Origin: Sycon ciliatum
Lineage: Eukaryota > Porifera > Calcarea > Leucosolenida > Sycettidae
Direction: 5' to 3'
Assembly: GCF_964019385.1 (NCBI RefSeq)
Contig: NC_088643.1
Span: 79,488,999 to 79,552,998, forward strand
Length of the DNA stretch: 64,000 bases
Shown here: positions 60,801 to 64,000 of the stretch, in pieces
Position numbering within the stretch: position 1 is the first letter of the stretch
Layout of the letters: each line of letters opens with the position of its first letter
Notes under the pieces: model-generated
Databases searched by the model: none
What the model was told of the DNA's origin: nothing
What the model saw: the letters and a program-made list of their open reading frames with translations, nothing else
Translations under genes and position numbers: made by a program

Positions 60801-62645
60801 GAAATCTCAGGCTCAACCCATTCCCTTCCAATCTCAAGGCTACAACATATACATTCGCATTGCCGTAGTAACCCCACCAGGTCATCAACCAATATAGTTG
60901 ATCCAAGTATCCATTCAGCCACACACGCTCACCTTGGTCATTCGAAGAAGGTTGAGAGTAACTGTGATTTCAAGCTCGATTCAAGATTGAAGGTCGAAGG
61001 AAGGTTGGCACTTTTGATCAGAAGCAGCAGGAGTTATATGATAACAAAAAGGATCGAGTTAGACAAAGGCGTAGCAAAGGCGAGAAAAACCAACCAATCA
61101 GACCATAGAGAGCTTGTTGCTATGCAGAATTGACCAATGGGAGAAGACAAGGAGAAATGTGTATTATTTATGAATTAACTAAACAGCCAGCGTATACGAT
61201 AAGACAGTTAGCAGATACAACATCCCGCGGCCCATGCATTGATAAAAGTGACAAGTAGATACAAAAGACAACTGCCGTACAAACGTGCGCTCATGAGGGG
61301 AACACGTTCACCCAACATGTAAACTAGTACCGGCAGAGTAGTTAGTTCGTCGTACAACCCGGGGAAGTTTGTCGTACAGCCCGGGAGAACCCGTCAGCTG
61401 CCGAGGCCGATATGACACATGCTCTCTACTCATCATGATCCAGTATCTGGTACTAGTATGCAGTGATCCCCCCTAAAAGTTCATCGTACTGACTCTGTGC
61501 CACAGTGGGGTTACCCAACCTACCAGATACAGCATTCGGAACGCACGCTGTCGCCCATACATAACCTCGCGTTAGTGAAGGAGAATGTTTATTGTTAGAC
61601 GTAATCGCGTGGCAAGAGCAATGGTCAGACTCAGGTACATGATCACATCTTTGTTTGGTATCCCACTGTGTGTTGTAACTGAACACTCCTGTGTGGTCTT
61701 TACCAAATGCCATGGGGGAGGGAGAGAGGGCTATAACATGGGTTTGCACCGTGTATGTACTATGCCATGATGGCACCGAGCTGTAGAGGAGCGAGTCCAC
61801 TTGACGTTTACTTGCGTATCATCTACAGTACATTATCCAGTGGCAGTCATGGTAGTAGCTGGGATATTGCCCAACCCGTCATCGATTCACAACAGAATAC
61901 ATATACAGTGTGTTGTACCATAGATGCTAGGCTTTATGAACTGATGTGAGTCCAACCCAACTGAGAGTTCATCAGTTTATCCAGTGTTGGTTGGCTATTA
62001 CCGTAGAAGTGGCGCACTATGGATGTTCTTTGATTCCCTTGCCATTGTCTTGTATGCAGGTTGTAGATTCTCGGAGATTTGCTCAGTTTTCCCAAGGATT
62101 TTTTTTGTTTTGAGCCACCGGAACAATGGGGAAACATGGGGTTTGTATCCCCAGACTAGTTTTACAGCCATGGCACCATATCCCAATCTAGGGCATCAGA
62201 TGTTTACTTTGTTTTTCACTACCTATGTCTGTCTTGTTTTGATTCTAGACCATGTGTTTGACCAAACATCTACCAACAGTGGCGTGTTTGAGGCCATTGC
62301 CAAGCCCATTGTGCAATCAACGTTGGCAGGATTCCACGGTGAGTTGAAACTGTGCACCCACCTCACCCCAGGTCCACCTGCTTCCATGGATATTCAAGGT
62401 GTGGCCAGTGTGAGCTGGTAGCTACTACTGCAATGCACTCAGTACCGTACTGTGAAAAATGCCTATGAGAGCATGCATAACCCAGGCATGGGATTATTGC
62501 TGTGTTGCCTTGTGTGCCACCTCCAGGCACTATATTTGCCTATGGCCAGACATCTTCCGGTAAGACGCACACTATGATGGGTTCGAACCGCGAGCCAGGA
62601 ATCATTCATCTGGCACTTGACGAGATCTTCAATATCATTTCCGAG
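57840..62645 (+). CDS. Kinesin-7 (CENP-E-like) motor, first four coding exons, copy A'
   Basis: Coding exons are 57,840-57,886, 57,979-58,064, 62,249-62,338 and 62,527-62,645, identical in sequence and phase to copy A. They encode the motor N-terminus through the P-loop GQTSSGKT and helix to DEIFNIISE. The next motor exon is not seen before the window ends, but this copy is not followed by sulfurtransferase sequence. It could therefore be the one that continues into a full gene. Its upstream region is split by two transposons (332 bp and about 3.5 kb before the ATG), so its promoter may differ from that of copy A. Intron 2 again contains the MITE and the deleted Ty3/gypsy element. Confidence 0.8.
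58291..58721. mobile_element. CCCGGGTTGA-rich MITE, copy A'
   Basis: Copy of 17,951-18,381 in kinesin intron 2. Confidence 0.8.
58746..61417 (-). mobile_element. Internally deleted Ty3/gypsy element, copy A'
   Basis: Copy of 18,406-21,077, with the same CATG duplication, complete 3' LTR (58,746-59,356) and truncated 5' LTR. The deletion therefore predates the block duplication. Confidence 0.82.
59549..60922 (-). pseudogene. LTR-integrase fusion ORF, copy A'
   Basis: Copy of 19,209-20,582; the frame is open with the DD35E triad intact. Confidence 0.8.
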
Positions 62646-62778
62646 GTGAGGAGCTCCGCCTCTGTGTTTCTTTCTCATGCACACGTTCTAGCAATGGGCT
62701 TTGTCATTGTTTTGCCTCTATCCTTCTAGTCTACTGTGTTCTTAACTGCTTGCTATGTAGGCTAATAGGTTGTTAGTA

Positions 62779-63730
62779 CTTCCTCCGTATACAAAAACTT
62801 CGTGACTTTTTTTGAAAGCTGCGCACAGCTCTGGAATTGTTCCGTTTGACTCGGAATAACACTTGTGGCATTGTCTAACCTGTTTACAAGCTATACACAA
62901 AGAAAAAAGCAACTCAGACGAATGAGATTGAGTTTTTTCAGAGTCTTCGTCGCTCATGTCATTGTCACCTGACGACGCCGACTCCGCATCGTCAACAGTC
63001 GCTGCTTCCGCTCGCATTTCGTTCAGATTCTTGTCACATGCAGTGATGATCCCACGCTGGACTTTGGCTACGTCCTCTTCATCTCTAGAGCTGTGTACGA
63101 ATCGGTGTCGACTATATTCAGTTGTTCCAACCCGCGACCTCCATTATGCCGTGAAACGAGTCGTACAAGCACATCCACACGCTTCGCATTTTCTCGCCAG
63201 GATAATCCTCCCAAGCATTCTACAATGGCTTCGAGGAGGCCCCTGCGATTCCCCTTGGCGACAAAGGAGACGTCTGACTGGAGAGAGGCGAAGAAAGCAA
63301 GGCCATCGACATTCTGATCCTGAGTCTGCGCTGGTTGCACGACGGCTGAAATGTTTCATCTTGCCGTGCGAGCGAAATAAATCTATGTTCTCACGCTGCG
63401 TAGATCTATGGGGCCGCGCACCGCAAGTACGAGCCTGGCCAGTTTCAGGGCAGCGAGTGCCGCGTGACTCCGTGTTCCAGCCACGAGCTACACTTCGTCA
63501 CTGTGTCAGTTTCGAGCAAGTAAGTGTTAGTTTTTTTCATTTGACTTTTGAGTTTCTGTCGGCAACGTCCTCACACGCATGGCGTCCGTGGAGAATCTGT
63601 TCGGGATCAACCAAACTAACCTTGACATGGACGTGGGTTGTCGATGACAGCCTTTGGCGCCGTTCGTTGAGCAGGTTCTTGCTCAAAACACCGTTCAAAA
63701 AAGTCACGAAGTTTTTGTATACGGAGGTAG
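62779..63730. mobile_element. 952-bp TA-flanked element, copy A'
   Basis: Copy of 22,439-23,390, located after kinesin exon 4. Confidence 0.65.
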
Positions 63731-64000
63731 TACAAGTTCGAAACAACTTCATTTCAGGTGTATTTCATACTGTATCATACCTTTTCCCCACCCAATGCAC
63801 ATTGTATACCTAAGAAATAATGATACTAGTGCACATCATTAAAACAGGGATTGTGATCCCGCTAATTAAACATTTCAATCACGACTCCAACCTTTTGGTG
63901 ACTTCTTATTGTGCGATTTCACTCTGATTTCAACCAGCCTTCCTTTCTTGTTGCCTTCAGTTCTATCGAAAGGGGAGAAGAGGATTTTAATAACTGCTGC

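Overview
The window is animal nuclear DNA. It has interrupted genes with GT-AG introns, no operons, microsatellites hundreds of bases long, many miniature inverted-repeat elements, a tRNA-like SINE pair, and Ty3/gypsy, LINE, R2-like and DNA-transposon sequences. Animal-type proteins (a kinesin-7/CENP-E-like motor, 3-mercaptopyruvate sulfurtransferase, a TMEM121-like membrane protein) point to a metazoan. The repeat style suits a marine invertebrate (sponge, cnidarian or similar), but the species cannot be fixed from the sequence alone.

Layout. 0-7.5 kb is repeat-rich: an intact 1015-codon reverse transcriptase/endonuclease ORF (608-3655), foldback elements, a two-copy dispersed repeat and a FLYWCH-type pseudogene. 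7.5-9.1 kb holds a single-exon membrane-protein gene on the minus strand. 9,679-23,637 (copy A) recurs almost base for base at 42,634-63,977 (copy A'). Each copy holds a long foldback structure with a truncated LINE inside, the first four coding exons of the kinesin, a decayed Ty3/gypsy element in kinesin intron 2, and a 952-bp TA-flanked element. A' differs mainly by two clean transposon insertions: a 4,495-bp hAT-type element (49,788-54,282; 8-bp target duplication) and a 2,841-bp element (54,664-57,504; 15-bp inverted repeats, 4-bp target duplication). Both lie upstream of the A' kinesin start.

Between the copies, 30,477-41,766 carries eight coding exons of a 3-mercaptopyruvate sulfurtransferase gene; its first exon was not found. 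An 8.1-kb intron of this gene contains a young, complete Ty3/gypsy element (32,618-37,730) in antisense, and the intron's acceptor is preceded by a (TC)n tract of about 430 bp. A diverged duplicate of the last two exons lies at 23,684-24,560, directly after copy A.

The genes share no obvious pathway. The window mainly records layered events: an older duplication of the sulfurtransferase 3' end, a very recent (or assembly-derived) duplication of about 14 kb, and transposition into one copy after that. No CRISPR array, rRNA or canonical tRNA gene was found.
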